Positions 32,787-41,611 of a DNA stretch of 64,000 nucleotides are shown here, in pieces; positions within the stretch are counted from its first letter, which is position 1, and every line of letters starts with the position of its first letter. The notes beneath the pieces are model-generated. The model was not told the DNA's origin. It did not search any database and saw only the letters and a list, made by a program, of their open reading frames with translations. The DNA comes from Streptomyces actuosus (GTDB lineage: Bacteria > Actinomycetota > Actinomycetes > Streptomycetales > Streptomycetaceae): assembly GCF_016921115.1 (NCBI RefSeq), contig NZ_JAFFZS010000003.1:1-64000 (forward strand), in the 5' to 3' direction. Position numbers and translations under genes: made by a program.

Positions 32787-34946
32787 TCACCCCGCGACTT
32801 TCGCCCAGACCACCTTGCCGGTGTCCGTCCACCGCACCCCCCACCGGGTGGTGAGCCTGTGCACGATCTGCAGGCCACGACCGCCGTCGAGGAGCCCGCC
32901 CCGGCTCAGACGTGGCCTGCCGTTGCCGGTGTCGCCCACCTCGCACAGCAGGCCGTGACCGGTCCTGATCAGCCGTACCGTGACAGGACCGCCGGCGAAG
33001 CGGACTGCGTTGGTGACCAGCTCGCTGACCAGCAACGACACATTGTCCAAGGTGTCGTCCCTGGTGTGCCATCGCCGCAGCAGCGTGGAGACCTGCGCGC
33101 GGGCACGGGCGGGCGCGTCGTCGCGGGCGGGCAGACGCCAGGTCGCGGTGTCCCCCTTGCGGTAGCCGATCATGCGAGCGAGCAGCAGGGTCACGTCGTC
33201 GCGCTGGCGCACGGGCGCCAGCGCGGAGACGACGCGCCGTGCAGCCTGCTGCAGGGCGTCCCAGGGGTGCACCGTGGACACGGCGTCCGCGAGCCTGTCG
33301 ACAGCCTCGTCGATGGACAGCGCTGGATCCTCCACCAGGCCGTCGGTATAGAGAACGAGCAGGGAGCCCGGGGGTGCGCCGAAAGTGTGCACGTCGAACG
33401 GCTCCCGCAGCGCGAACTCGGCGCCCAGGCCGGGATGAGGGTGCACCGCGAGCGGGTTGGCGTGCCCGTCCGGGGACACCAGGACCGGGGGGAGGTGGCC
33501 GGCGCTGGACAGCGCCACGTGGTGGCTGACCGGGTCGTAGAGGGCGATGCAGCAGGTCGACCCGAGGGCGCTGTAGCCGGCCGCCAGCCCGGACTCCGCG
33601 TCGTCCAGCACCGTCACGGTCTCGTCCAGGTGTTCCAGCACCTCGTCGGGTCCCAGACCCGCGGACAGCAGCGCGCGGGCCTCCATGCTCAGCTGGCCCA
33701 TGGTTGCCGCGGCTCCCAGGCCGTGCCCGACGACGTCACCGACCACCAGCGCGGTACGGCCGTCCGGCAGCGGAAAACTGTTCACCCAGTCGCCGCCGAC
33801 GCCCGCGCTGTCGGGGGTGGCGGGCTGGTAGACGCTGGCTATCTCGATGGTGTCGCCGCCGGTCCGAGGCAGCAGCCGGCGCTGCAGTGCCAGCACCTGC
33901 GTGTGCTCGCGCTGGTGCTGACGGGCCAGGTCCACGTGATGGACGGTCCTGGCCACCAGTTCCTGCAGGTCGAACAGCTCGCTGTCGCGGAAGGGGGAGT
34001 CCGCCCGCCGCCAGACCTCCGCCACGCCCAGTACGACAGGCGGCGCACCGTCCAGGACCAGCGGTATGCATGCCACACCCGCCGACGGGTCACCTGGCAC
34101 CAGGGCGCGCATCACTCGCGGACTGCCGAGTATCCGCTCGACCGCCTCCCGGTCGGGTATGACGATGGCCTGCGGGGCATCGTCCCGCCGTACCGCCTGC
34201 GCCAGCAGGCGACTGGCGTCGCTGGGAAGATCGTCGCCCGGAGTCACGTAGCCCTCGGGCCATGCCCGGTCCGGCACCAGGGCCGCCCGCCGCAGCCGGA
34301 TGCGTCCATGCGCCTGCTCGGATACTCCCTCGCCTGTCCACACGGCGAAGTCGAGGTCGACGGCGGCCACGTCTCCCCAAGCCAGCAGGGACTCGGCCAG
34401 CGACTGAGCGGTCTCACCGATGTCCAGCGAGGTGCCGATCGCGGTCTCGGCGGCGTACAGGTGCAGCCTCCTGGCCATGGCGATCACGGAGACGGTCAGG
34501 CCTTCCTCAGGCGCCGCGGCGGGCAGGATGCTCAGCGAGACCACCAGCTCCGATCCGTCGCCGCGCCGCAGGCGCTGGATCCGGGCGACGTGTGCCTCAC
34601 CGGTTTCCAGGACCTGCCGCAACCGCCGTGTGACCGTCGGTACGTCCCCTGGTGGCAGGAGATCGACGAAACGACTCCCGGCAGCGGCGTCCAGACCCGC
34701 GAATACGGGGGCGTCCAGATTGCAGCGGGTGATTCTCAGATCCCGGTCCAGGTTGACCGCGCCGAGAATCTGATCCTGTCGGCCGGCTGCCGCGTTGTCG
34801 GGCACGTGTTGGCTGGTGGTGCGATCCCCCTGCACGTCGGCAGAACCGGCGGCCGCTGCCGCTCCGCCGCACGGGATGTAGCGCCCCAGGGCGCTGCTGA
34901 CCATGTCGAACGGCGAAGAGGACGAAGGGGTGGGTGTGGAGTCCAT
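32787..34946 (-). CDS. PAS-GAF-SpoIIE phosphatase with C-terminal HATPase
   Basis: This 719-residue cytoplasmic signalling protein has, in order: a variable N-terminus, a PAS-like sensor (about 60-165), a GAF-like sensor (about 175-350), a SpoIIE/PP2C phosphatase domain (about 370-585), and a HATPase anti-sigma-kinase domain (about 600-719). The phosphatase part has GVGGDW, ALVVGDVVGHG, LVLYTDGLVE and RDDVTLLLAR; the HATPase part has LLVSELVTNAVRFAGG and GRGLQIV. It combines kinase and phosphatase activities usually split between partners that control anti-sigma antagonists. No such antagonist gene is adjacent. Both sensors have unknown ligands. Confidence 0.88.
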   Translation of the reverse strand: MDSTPTPSSSSPFDMVSSALGRYIPCGGAAAAAGSADVQGDRTTSQHVPDNAAAGRQDQILGAVNLDRDLRITRCNLDAPVFAGLDAAAGSRFVDLLPPGDVPTVTRRLRQVLETGEAHVARIQRLRRGDGSELVVSLSILPAAAPEEGLTVSVIAMARRLHLYAAETAIGTSLDIGETAQSLAESLLAWGDVAAVDLDFAVWTGEGVSEQAHGRIRLRRAALVPDRAWPEGYVTPGDDLPSDASRLLAQAVRRDDAPQAIVIPDREAVERILGSPRVMRALVPGDPSAGVACIPLVLDGAPPVVLGVAEVWRRADSPFRDSELFDLQELVARTVHHVDLARQHQREHTQVLALQRRLLPRTGGDTIEIASVYQPATPDSAGVGGDWVNSFPLPDGRTALVVGDVVGHGLGAAATMGQLSMEARALLSAGLGPDEVLEHLDETVTVLDDAESGLAAGYSALGSTCCIALYDPVSHHVALSSAGHLPPVLVSPDGHANPLAVHPHPGLGAEFALREPFDVHTFGAPPGSLLVLYTDGLVEDPALSIDEAVDRLADAVSTVHPWDALQQAARRVVSALAPVRQRDDVTLLLARMIGYRKGDTATWRLPARDDAPARARAQVSTLLRRWHTRDDTLDNVSLLVSELVTNAVRFAGGPVTVRLIRTGHGLLCEVGDTGNGRPRLSRGGLLDGGRGLQIVHRLTTRWGVRWTDTGKVVWAKVAG

Positions 34947-36009
34947 GCGGCTCTCTCAGCAATCCCCGGCGCACCGCCGGGGCTGTACTCGGACCCGTGC
35001 GACGGGGCCCCGAGATCCCTGACCGCACACCTCATTGAATAACACCGGGGGGCGCTTCGCCCACATCAGCGGATCACGAGGTGAACGCGGACAGTGAGGA
35101 ATGCCGTAGCCGGTGGGGCCGTGCTCACATGGCCGGGGGCCGTCGCCCGCCAGTCTGCGACGACCGCCGCAGGACCACCGGGCGCCGCGGTGCCGTCGGC
35201 TCCGGTGAGTTCCAGGCACGTGCTGCTGTGCCGGGCGATCGGTGCCATGACGTGGTGCGGACGCCCTCGCCGACGGCGATCGGCTGAGGGGAATCTGCCG
35301 ACGGGAGCTCCTGCATGATGAGGAGCCGCCTCGGTGCTGGCCCGGTGGCTTGGGTCGGCGGCCCGGGGCGGGGAACGAGAACGATGCCTACGGGGTCACC
35401 GGTCTCCTTCTCCCGTTGGGCCACGGCATCGGCCGCGCCCGCGGGATACGAGCGGCGACCGACGGCGTCAGGCGGAGCAGGCTGGACGAGACCTGAAGCA
35501 CCTCACGGGCGGCGTACGGGTTCCGTTCCTCGCCGGCCGCCGGGACGGCTTCGCAGCGTACGGCCCCTCCGCCGAACGCCGAAGCGGGCAGTCCCGCGGA
35601 CAGTCCTGCCGACCGTGGTGACGACGGCGAGCGACGAGGCCGAGGTCTCGCCGGCAGGATGCGGGCCCCAGGCGGGCCGTCTCGGTCACCCGGCGATGAT
35701 CCCGCCCAGCACTGCCGCAGCCCGGCGGAACCCGCCATACGCCGTGCCTCGGCGCGCAAGGGCTGCCGGTCTGCCCACGGCCGCGGAGGTGCGAGCCGCC
35801 CGGTGCACATCGCCGAGCGGGACACCTTCGCCGTCCATGTCGCCTCAGCTGGTGAAGTAGCCGGCGTCGAGCCCGATCCAGCCGGTGAGGTCGCGCTGAT
35901 CGTAGAGATGCAGCGATCCGTCGGTGTGAACCTCCCAGCGGACGGTGAGGGAGTCGGTGACCCCGGAGCCGCTGACCTGATCGACCATGCCCTGGGTTCG
36001 GTTGGGGCG
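34947..36009. other. Degenerate accessory stretch
   Basis: More than 1 kb without a gene I can support. A minus-strand frame at 35845-36030 reads GSLHLYDQRDLTGWIGLDAG, which looks like the true C-terminal end of some protein, but its family is not recognised. The other frames are GC-driven shadows. The region looks like fused fragments of several lost genes. Confidence 0.5.
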
Positions 36010-36365
36010 GAGCGCTTCCTGCCCTGGCACCGTGCCTACGGCCTCGATTCGAGAACCTGCTGCGCACCGTCAACCCGAACGTCACGATGCCGTATTGGGA
36101 CTACGCCCATGACCACGCGCGCCCCGACTGGGTATGGCAACCCTCCGGCGTGAACCGTCCGACGCCCGGTGTCAAGCCGAACGGAAAGCCTACGGCCGCC
36201 CTTCCGACCCAGTCGATCATCGACGGCCTCCTGCAGCGACCCACCTCCATTCACCTACGGAAGGGTGATGGGGGGCAGCGTCAGGGTCGATGGTCTGGAA
36301 ATGACCGCCCACAACAACGTGCACGACTGGTGCCAGGGCACCCTGGGCAACCCGATGGAGAGGAC
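36010..36365 (+). pseudogene. Tyrosinase-family remnant
   Basis: Pieces in three frames assemble into the centre of a copper-binding tyrosinase: GAERFLPWHRAY, ENLLRTVNPNVTMPYWDYAH, PTQSIIDGLLQRPTS, FTYGRVMGGSVRVDGLEMTA and HNNVHDWCQGTLGNPM. Both copper sites are partly visible (HRAY and HNNVH). At least two frameshifts interrupt it, and the N- and C-terminal parts are missing. It cannot make an active enzyme. Confidence 0.8.
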
Positions 36366-36400
36366 CGGCGAAGGTCGGATGGAGGGCGCGCCAGGCGGCT

Positions 36401-36526
36401 ATGACCCGTCCCGAGCACGGGGCCCTCTTCACCTTCTTCGCCGGCATGGCCGGGTCCGAACGTGAGTACATCCGCGAGAGGTCTCTCGGAGGCCAGGCGT
36501 CCGCGCGCGAACGCGGCCGTACGACG
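36401..36526 (+). pseudogene. Serine recombinase (resolvase/invertase) fragment
   Basis: The frame reads GALFTFFAGMAGSEREYIRE and RSLGGQASARERGR, the long-helix region of serine resolvases (consensus MAESEREYIRERSLEGQASARERGR). Only about 40 residues remain, with neither the catalytic Ser domain nor the DNA-binding helix-turn-helix. It abuts the tyrosinase remnant, and the two share a breakpoint near 36380. Confidence 0.75.
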
Positions 36527-36748
36527 GACGCCTCACGTCGTCGTTGGCGACGCCGCCGGGCGGGGAGGCAGGTCAGGATGAGTTTCCTGGGGTCCTGAGG
36601 GGACCGCGGGGGCGGGGATCGCCGCAGGTTGATCCAGTGGTGGGGGTCCGGGCACGGGCGTACGGTCGAACGGTGGAGCCCGTAGTGGACGCCGGCGTTC
36701 GTTGAGCGCCCGGCCCGGGGAACCGATCCGCCGAGGGTGCAACATGTC

Positions 36749-38302
36749 ATGAGCAGCGGCCCCCAGCCGACCTCCGCTCCGTCGACCACCGCGCACGGAG
36801 CGGACGGCGGCGGAAGCGTGATGGCTCTCCTCGTCATCGCTTCCTGTCAGCTCATGGTGGTGCTCGACATCACCATCGTGAACATCGCTCTGCCCCACAT
36901 CCAGAGCGCCCTCAACTTCTCCACCACCAGCCTGAGCTGGGTGGTCAACGCCTACACCCTGACCTTCGGCGGACTGCTGCTGCTCGGCGGCCGCACGGGC
37001 GACATCCTCGGCAGACGGCGGATGTTCATCATCGGCGTGCTGCTGTTCGTGCTCGCCTCACTGCTCGGCGGCCTCGCCCAGAGCTCCGCTCAGCTCCTCG
37101 CCGCCCGCGCGCTCCAGGGCGTCGGCGGTGCCATCGCCTCGCCGACCGCCCTCGCGCTGATCAGCACCACCTTCCGCGAGGGCCCGGCGCGCAACCGGGC
37201 CTTCGGGGTGTTCGCGGCGGTCTCCGCGGGCGGCGGCGCGATCGGCCTGCTCGCCGGCGGCATGCTCGTCGAGTGGCTGAACTGGCGCTGGGTCCTGTTC
37301 GTCAACGTCCCGATCGGCGTGCTCATCGCCCTGGCCGCACCCCGCTGGATCCGCGAGTCCGAACGCCATCCCGGCCACTTCGACGTCGTCGGGGCGCTCA
37401 CCTCCACCGCGGGCATGGTGCTGCTGGTCTACGGGTTCATCAGAGCGGCGCAGGACGGATGGCGCGACGCCATCACCTTGGCCTCCTTCGCCGCGGCCGT
37501 CGCCGTCCTGAGTCTGTTCGTGCTGGTCGAGCGGCGCTCGCGGCAGCCGATCACCCCGCTGCACATGTTCGCCGACCGCAACCGGGCAGGCACCTACGGC
37601 ATCATGCTGTGCCTGGCCGCCTCGATCTTCGGCATGTTCTTCTTCCTCACGCTCTTCGTGCAGAACGTGCTGGACTTCAGCCCGCTGCGGGCCGGCCTGG
37701 CGTTCCTGCCCGTGAGCGCGGTCATCGCGATCGGCGCCGGGTTGGCCTCCCGCTTCCTGCCCCGGTTCGGGCCCAAGCCGTTCATGGTGGTGGGCGCCCT
37801 CCTCGCGGCGAGCGGGCTGGCCTGGCTGACCCTGACGGACGTTCACTCCACGTACGCGGGCAGCATTCTCGGGCCGATGCTCGTCTTCAGCCTCGGCATG
37901 GGCATGGAGTTCGTGTCGCTCACGCTGATGGCCCTGTCCAACGTCACGGTCCGGGAGACCGGAGCGGCCTCCGGGCTGCTCAACGCGACCCAGCAGGTCG
38001 GTGGTTCGCTCGGACTGTCCATCCTCGTCACGATGTTCGGCACCGCCAGCGGCAACGAGGCGGACACGCAGATCCCGAACTTCCTCGCCCAGGCCACGCC
38101 GGCCGAACGGCTGCGGTTCCAGCGCACCGGTGAGCTCCCGCCGCCCTGGTCCGACGAGATCCTCACCGCGGGCGTCTCGTCCGCCTTCATCATGGCGGCG
38201 ATCTTCGCCGCGATCGCCGCGGTCATCGCCCTGGTGGTGATCCAGGTCCGCCCGTCCGACCTGGAGCGCCTCCAGGGCACCGGGATGCCGGGCCCGGCCT
38301 GA
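36749..38302 (+). CDS. DHA2-family MFS multidrug exporter (EmrB/QacA-like)
   Basis: This 517-residue exporter has fourteen predicted helices. It contains DITIVNIALPHIQ in the first helix, the motif A loop GGRTGDILGRRRMF, and the antiporter motif C region (GVFAAVSAGGGAIGLLAGG) followed by WRWVLFVNVPIG. The ATG at 36749 is chosen with GAGGG 11 bases upstream; a GTG four codons earlier is possible. DHA2 pumps use proton motive force to expel drugs, dyes or natural products. There is no adjacent regulator. Confidence 0.92.
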   Translation: MSSGPQPTSAPSTTAHGADGGGSVMALLVIASCQLMVVLDITIVNIALPHIQSALNFSTTSLSWVVNAYTLTFGGLLLLGGRTGDILGRRRMFIIGVLLFVLASLLGGLAQSSAQLLAARALQGVGGAIASPTALALISTTFREGPARNRAFGVFAAVSAGGGAIGLLAGGMLVEWLNWRWVLFVNVPIGVLIALAAPRWIRESERHPGHFDVVGALTSTAGMVLLVYGFIRAAQDGWRDAITLASFAAAVAVLSLFVLVERRSRQPITPLHMFADRNRAGTYGIMLCLAASIFGMFFFLTLFVQNVLDFSPLRAGLAFLPVSAVIAIGAGLASRFLPRFGPKPFMVVGALLAASGLAWLTLTDVHSTYAGSILGPMLVFSLGMGMEFVSLTLMALSNVTVRETGAASGLLNATQQVGGSLGLSILVTMFGTASGNEADTQIPNFLAQATPAERLRFQRTGELPPPWSDEILTAGVSSAFIMAAIFAAIAAVIALVVIQVRPSDLERLQGTGMPGPA

Positions 38303-38331
38303 GCGAGGCCGCTGCACTCCTCCCGGTCCTG

Positions 38332-39081
38332 CTACTCGTCCCCTGTGCGCACCAGCGCGACGGTGATGTTGTCCGGTCCGCCCGCTTCGATCGCGGCCTT
38401 CCACAGCGCGAAGGCCGCCCCGCCGTCGTCGTGCTCGTACAGCACTTCGTCGACCACCTCCGGCGGCACCGGATCGGTGAGACCGTCACTGCACAACAGG
38501 TAACGCTCGCCGGGCGTGCGGGGCACGGCGGTGACATGCGGTTCCACGTCCTGGAAACCGGGACTGCCGCCGAGGCACTGGGTGACCATGGAGGTCGTGC
38601 GCTGCCCCGGCCGCAGGGGTGGGCTGTCGTCGACGCTCATCTGCCGCAGCCCGTCCGGGGAGTGGGCGAAGACCCGGCTGTCGCCCACGTTGAAGACCAG
38701 CAGTGACTCGGGTTGCACCACGATGCCGGCGACGGTCGTGCCCATCGCGGTGAGATCCCCGCCCTCGGCCCCTCTGCCGGCCTCGAACACGGCCCGGTTG
38801 CAGTCGCGCAGAGCCTCGCGCACCGCGTCCGCACTGTCCAGGACCGGCCCGAGTGAAGCGATCCGGCGGACGGTCAGCGAACTGGCCAGGTGACCGCCGG
38901 GATGTCCGCCCAGCCCGTCGGCGACGGCGACGGCGAGCGGGGTGCCGAGCGGGAAGACCAGCGTCTGCGGGTTCTCGGTCACCGTGGCGCACAGCGTCCA
39001 CGGTCCGACGGCGAGACTGTCCTCGTTGCGCTCGCGCAGCAGACCGGGATGGCTGAGCGCGCTGACCGCGACGTACGCCAT
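38332..39081 (-). CDS. PP2C-family protein phosphatase
   Basis: This 249-residue PPM-type Ser/Thr phosphatase carries the metal-binding motifs RERNED (16-21), VADGLGGH (53-60), VGDSRVF, SDGLTD and GPDNITVALVR. The start MAYVAVSALSHPGLLRERNE at 39081 is family-like. It has no membrane or sensor domain. It probably dephosphorylates targets of Hanks-type kinases, none of which is adjacent. It ends 29 bases from the convergent MFS gene. Confidence 0.92.
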   Translation of the reverse strand: MAYVAVSALSHPGLLRERNEDSLAVGPWTLCATVTENPQTLVFPLGTPLAVAVADGLGGHPGGHLASSLTVRRIASLGPVLDSADAVREALRDCNRAVFEAGRGAEGGDLTAMGTTVAGIVVQPESLLVFNVGDSRVFAHSPDGLRQMSVDDSPPLRPGQRTTSMVTQCLGGSPGFQDVEPHVTAVPRTPGERYLLCSDGLTDPVPPEVVDEVLYEHDDGGAAFALWKAAIEAGGPDNITVALVRTGDE

Positions 39082-39335
39082 GGGACGCCACCGCCTTCCC
39101 GCACCGGAGCACCGCGGAGGTGGTCCGGGCCTGTCCGTCCAGTCTAGGCGGGCGCCTCGCAGAGTACGGCCCGCGGCCCGAGCGCTCGCGGCACGGCACC
39201 GCCGACGACGCGCCGGCACGGTTCACGGCCGTCGGCGTGGCCACGGCGCCGGCAGCCGTCAGGCCCCTCGGGGCGGTCCGGGTACCGCCGCCTCGCCGCC
39301 TTGCTGCCCCGGTGCGTCGGCACGACCGGCCTCGC

Positions 39336-39764
39336 CTACGCGCCAGGCGGCCCCGAGGCGCGCGCCGTCGGGAGCAGTGCGCGGATGTCGAGCGGCAGGG
39401 CACGGGCGAGCTTCTCCATCGACTCCGGGGCCACGGCCGCGTCCAGCACCTCCAGCACCGCGGCCGACCGCCGGAGCGCTGTGTCCTCGGAGACCCCGGC
39501 GCGCCAGGCCACACGGCCCGCGAACGTCGTGAGGTCGAAGCGCTCGCCGACGGAGCGGGGATGCCCCGCCTCCGCGGCCGGGTCGGCGGGCCGCAGCGCA
39601 CCGTCGAGCTCGTGCGGGAGTTGTGCGGCCAGGTGATCCGCCAGGCCCGCGGGGACCCGCTCGGCGACCGTGCGCAGGACCGCCCGGAGCGTCTGCTCGG
39701 CCTCGGTGAGGTCGATGAACCCGATCCTGTCGCCCGCTGTTCTGACCATGTCCGCGTACTTCAT
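39336..39764 (-). CDS. DUF2267 protein
   Basis: This 142-residue helical protein has the DUF2267 pattern: an opening aromatic helix, EAEQTLRAVLRTVAERVPAG, LADHLAAQLPHELDGAL, and a repeat of that helix set in the second half (DTALRRSAAVLEVLDAAVAP). GGAGGG precedes the ATG at 39764. The function of the family is unknown. It is one of several small stress-type genes in this stretch on the same strand. Confidence 0.82.
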   Translation of the reverse strand: MKYADMVRTAGDRIGFIDLTEAEQTLRAVLRTVAERVPAGLADHLAAQLPHELDGALRPADPAAEAGHPRSVGERFDLTTFAGRVAWRAGVSEDTALRRSAAVLEVLDAAVAPESMEKLARALPLDIRALLPTARASGPPGA

Positions 39765-40017
39765 GATCACCCTCCTCGTGCGGTCCTCGGCGGGGCGGCG
39801 GCGCCACGGTCGTGCGTCCCCGAATCTCCGCTGTGCGCCTCGTGGACCCCGGGGGACGCGCCACGGATCCCGGGCGGACGCGCCCTCCTGGTCCCGTCGG
39901 CCCGGGGCCGCCCGATCCGGGCGCATCCTCGCGGTCGGGATCGTCCGACGGCCGGCCGGGGACGGGCTCTCGCACCCGTCTCTCCGCGCTCGTCCAGGGT
40001 CGGGCGTCGGACCGCCG

Positions 40018-40200
40018 TCACCGGTTCGGCATGCCCTGCGTCTCGTCGTCTCGTTCGCCCTCCGCCTGCGAGGGCGTGGTCCGCGGCGGATCGTAGACGT
40101 CGCGCCTCGCCGTTCGGCCACGTGGGCCCCGCCCCTCGTCGGCGAGGTCGTCACGTTCGCCCTCGGCCTGCGACGGTGTCTGCTCGTACATCTCTGACAT
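40018..40200 (-). CDS. Small acidic protein with an internal duplication
   Basis: This 60-residue hydrophilic protein contains TPSQAEGERDD twice, at residues 8-18 and 42-52, separated by an Arg-rich centre (RGPRGRTARRDVY). GAGGGGTGAGC lies upstream of the ATG. No family is recognised. It is probably disordered. The exact 11-residue repeat argues that the frame is really translated. Confidence 0.6.
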   Translation of the reverse strand: MSEMYEQTPSQAEGERDDLADEGRGPRGRTARRDVYDPPRTTPSQAEGERDDETQGMPNR

Positions 40201-40469
40201 GGGTGCTCACCCCTCGGCGGCCGACCCCGCTTCCGCCCGGCCGGCGGACTCGGCGGCGGGCGCTGCGACGAGTACCCCGACCGGCACCCGCTCACGCGGG
40301 AAGAGGAGCGCGCCCGTCTGAGGTCGCCCGAGGCGCCGTGCGGTGTCGTCCCGCCGCGGGGCGCCGGGCCCCGTCCGGACCCGGACTCCGAGGGGTGGTG
40401 CGAGGACCGGCGGACAGGCGTCGGCGCGGTGCCTCCGGGTGGGGCGGTGCGTGGGACGGGCGGCTGCCG

Positions 40470-40763
40470 TCAGCCGGGCTCCCGGGGTGTCCGGTCGTCG
40501 TCGCCGTCGGCGCTGTCGTCCGTTTCGCTGCCGTCGGCGTCCCTCCGGACGCTGTCGGCCCAGTCGTAGGGTCCGCCGCCGCGCCACTCGATCAGGTCGG
40601 GGTCGTCCACGGCCCTGTCCTCGCCCGGCAGGCCCGCCCCGTGCACCAGGTCCAGGACGTCGAAGAAGCTGTAGGCGGTGCCCACCTGCTCGTCCTCGAT
40701 CGTCACCCGCCGTCCGCCGTCGTCCGACGGGGGGTGCACGACCACCGGGGGGTGCTTGTCCAT
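40470..40763 (-). CDS. Small acidic hypothetical protein
   Basis: This 97-residue protein starts at an ATG preceded by a TGGTGCC context without a strong ribosome site. It reads HPPVVVHPPSDDGGRRVTIE, then AYSFFDVLDLVHGAGLPGED, and ends in a highly acidic tail (DADGSETDDSADGDDDR). No named family is recognised. It follows the SRPBCC gene on the same strand by 44 bases, so the two are probably cotranscribed. Confidence 0.6.
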   Translation of the reverse strand: MDKHPPVVVHPPSDDGGRRVTIEDEQVGTAYSFFDVLDLVHGAGLPGEDRAVDDPDLIEWRGGGPYDWADSVRRDADGSETDDSADGDDDRTPREPG

Positions 40764-40807
40764 GGCACCACCATGCGACGGACCGGCACCGGACGCAGCC
40801 CGGCGCA

Positions 40808-41242
40808 TCACCGGGCGCCCTGTTCCAGGAGCCGCCGGCACTGTTCGAGCCCGCTGTGCGCCAACCGTTCGACGGCGATGGCCTGGGCGAAGCCGCCCGG
40901 TCCGCCGAACGCCTCCCGGACGGCTGCCGGGTCGTACTCCAGACGGGTGCTGAGCCGGGTGTGCTGCGCGTCGACGGGCTGCAGGGTGAACGATCCGGCG
41001 AGGCCGGGGCCGCTCGTGGTCTGCCATTCCATGGTGCGTCCCTGATCATGGTCGGTGATCTCGGTGTCGACCTCCCGGGTCCGGCCACCCGCGGTCACGC
41101 CGAGGCGGGCCCGGCCGCCGCCCTCGGCGTGCGCCTCGTGCACACCGGTCAGGAAGCGGGGGTAGTTCTCCACCCGATGGAGGAAGTCCCAGGCCAGGTC
41201 GGCCGGGACACCGATGTCGACATGTTCTTCGAGAGTGCTCAT
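40808..41242 (-). CDS. SRPBCC-family (polyketide cyclase/START-like) protein
   Basis: This 144-residue protein has the helix-grip fold pattern: STLEEHVDIGVPADLAWDFL, RVENYPRFLTGVHEAHAEG, WQTTSGPGLAGSFTLQPVD, and a long C-terminal helix. The family binds hydrophobic ligands or acts as polyketide cyclase. Stand-alone members of this length in Streptomyces are mostly of unknown function. GGGGTGTC lies upstream of the ATG at 41242. It is probably cotranscribed with the downstream acidic protein. Confidence 0.82.
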   Translation of the reverse strand: MSTLEEHVDIGVPADLAWDFLHRVENYPRFLTGVHEAHAEGGGRARLGVTAGGRTREVDTEITDHDQGRTMEWQTTSGPGLAGSFTLQPVDAQHTRLSTRLEYDPAAVREAFGGPGGFAQAIAVERLAHSGLEQCRRLLEQGAR

Positions 41243-41611
41243 GACACCCCCTGGACCTCACTCGCGGTTACGGGGTCATACATCCAGTGTGCGCTCGCCG
41301 CGCCGGAACGGCGCCGTCGGACGGCCGACGGCGTGGTGTTCCTCCCCGCGCCGGGCCGGTCGCCCCCTCCCGCGCCCCGCTCCGGTGTCCTCCTGGGCCG
41401 ATGGCCCGGAGCGACCGCATCGTACGGGCGGCCGTCCGAGAGCCATGGTCCGAGAGCCATGGTCCGAGGGGCCCCGTGGCGACCCCGGCGGCGGGTTCCA
41501 CCGCCGGGCCGCGGACTGCGTGCGGTACGGCTGCGGGGCCGGGGGCCGCCGGCGCCTGCCGGGGCGCTCGGCCCGTGCGCACCTGGAGCGACGCCGGCCG
41601 CAGCCGCCGTT
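41243..41611. other. Gene-free stretch with a short tandem repeat
   Basis: The 369 bases between the SRPBCC start and the CapA stop contain a tandem repeat at 41435-41468 (separate entry). No gene or hairpin could be supported. Confidence 0.4.
41435..41468. repeat. 14-bp tandem repeat
   Basis: The unit TCCGAGAGCCATGG occurs twice in full (41435-41448 and 41449-41462) and is followed by a partial third copy TCCGAG. It lies in a gene-free region. It probably arose by slippage. Confidence 0.85.

Noticed and set aside
35094-35318. A 74-codon frame upstream of the tyrosinase relic
   Set aside because: There is no ribosome site, no recognisable sequence and no conserved neighbour; composition resembles other shadow frames.
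35845-36030. A 61-codon minus-strand frame ending LTGWIGLDAGYFTS
   Set aside because: It looks like a genuine C-terminal end, but no family or start could be identified, so it is described only within the degenerate stretch.
36010-36526. A tyrosinase-recombinase fusion gene
   Set aside because: The two pieces are in different frames and neither is complete; the junction is a relic, not a designed fusion.
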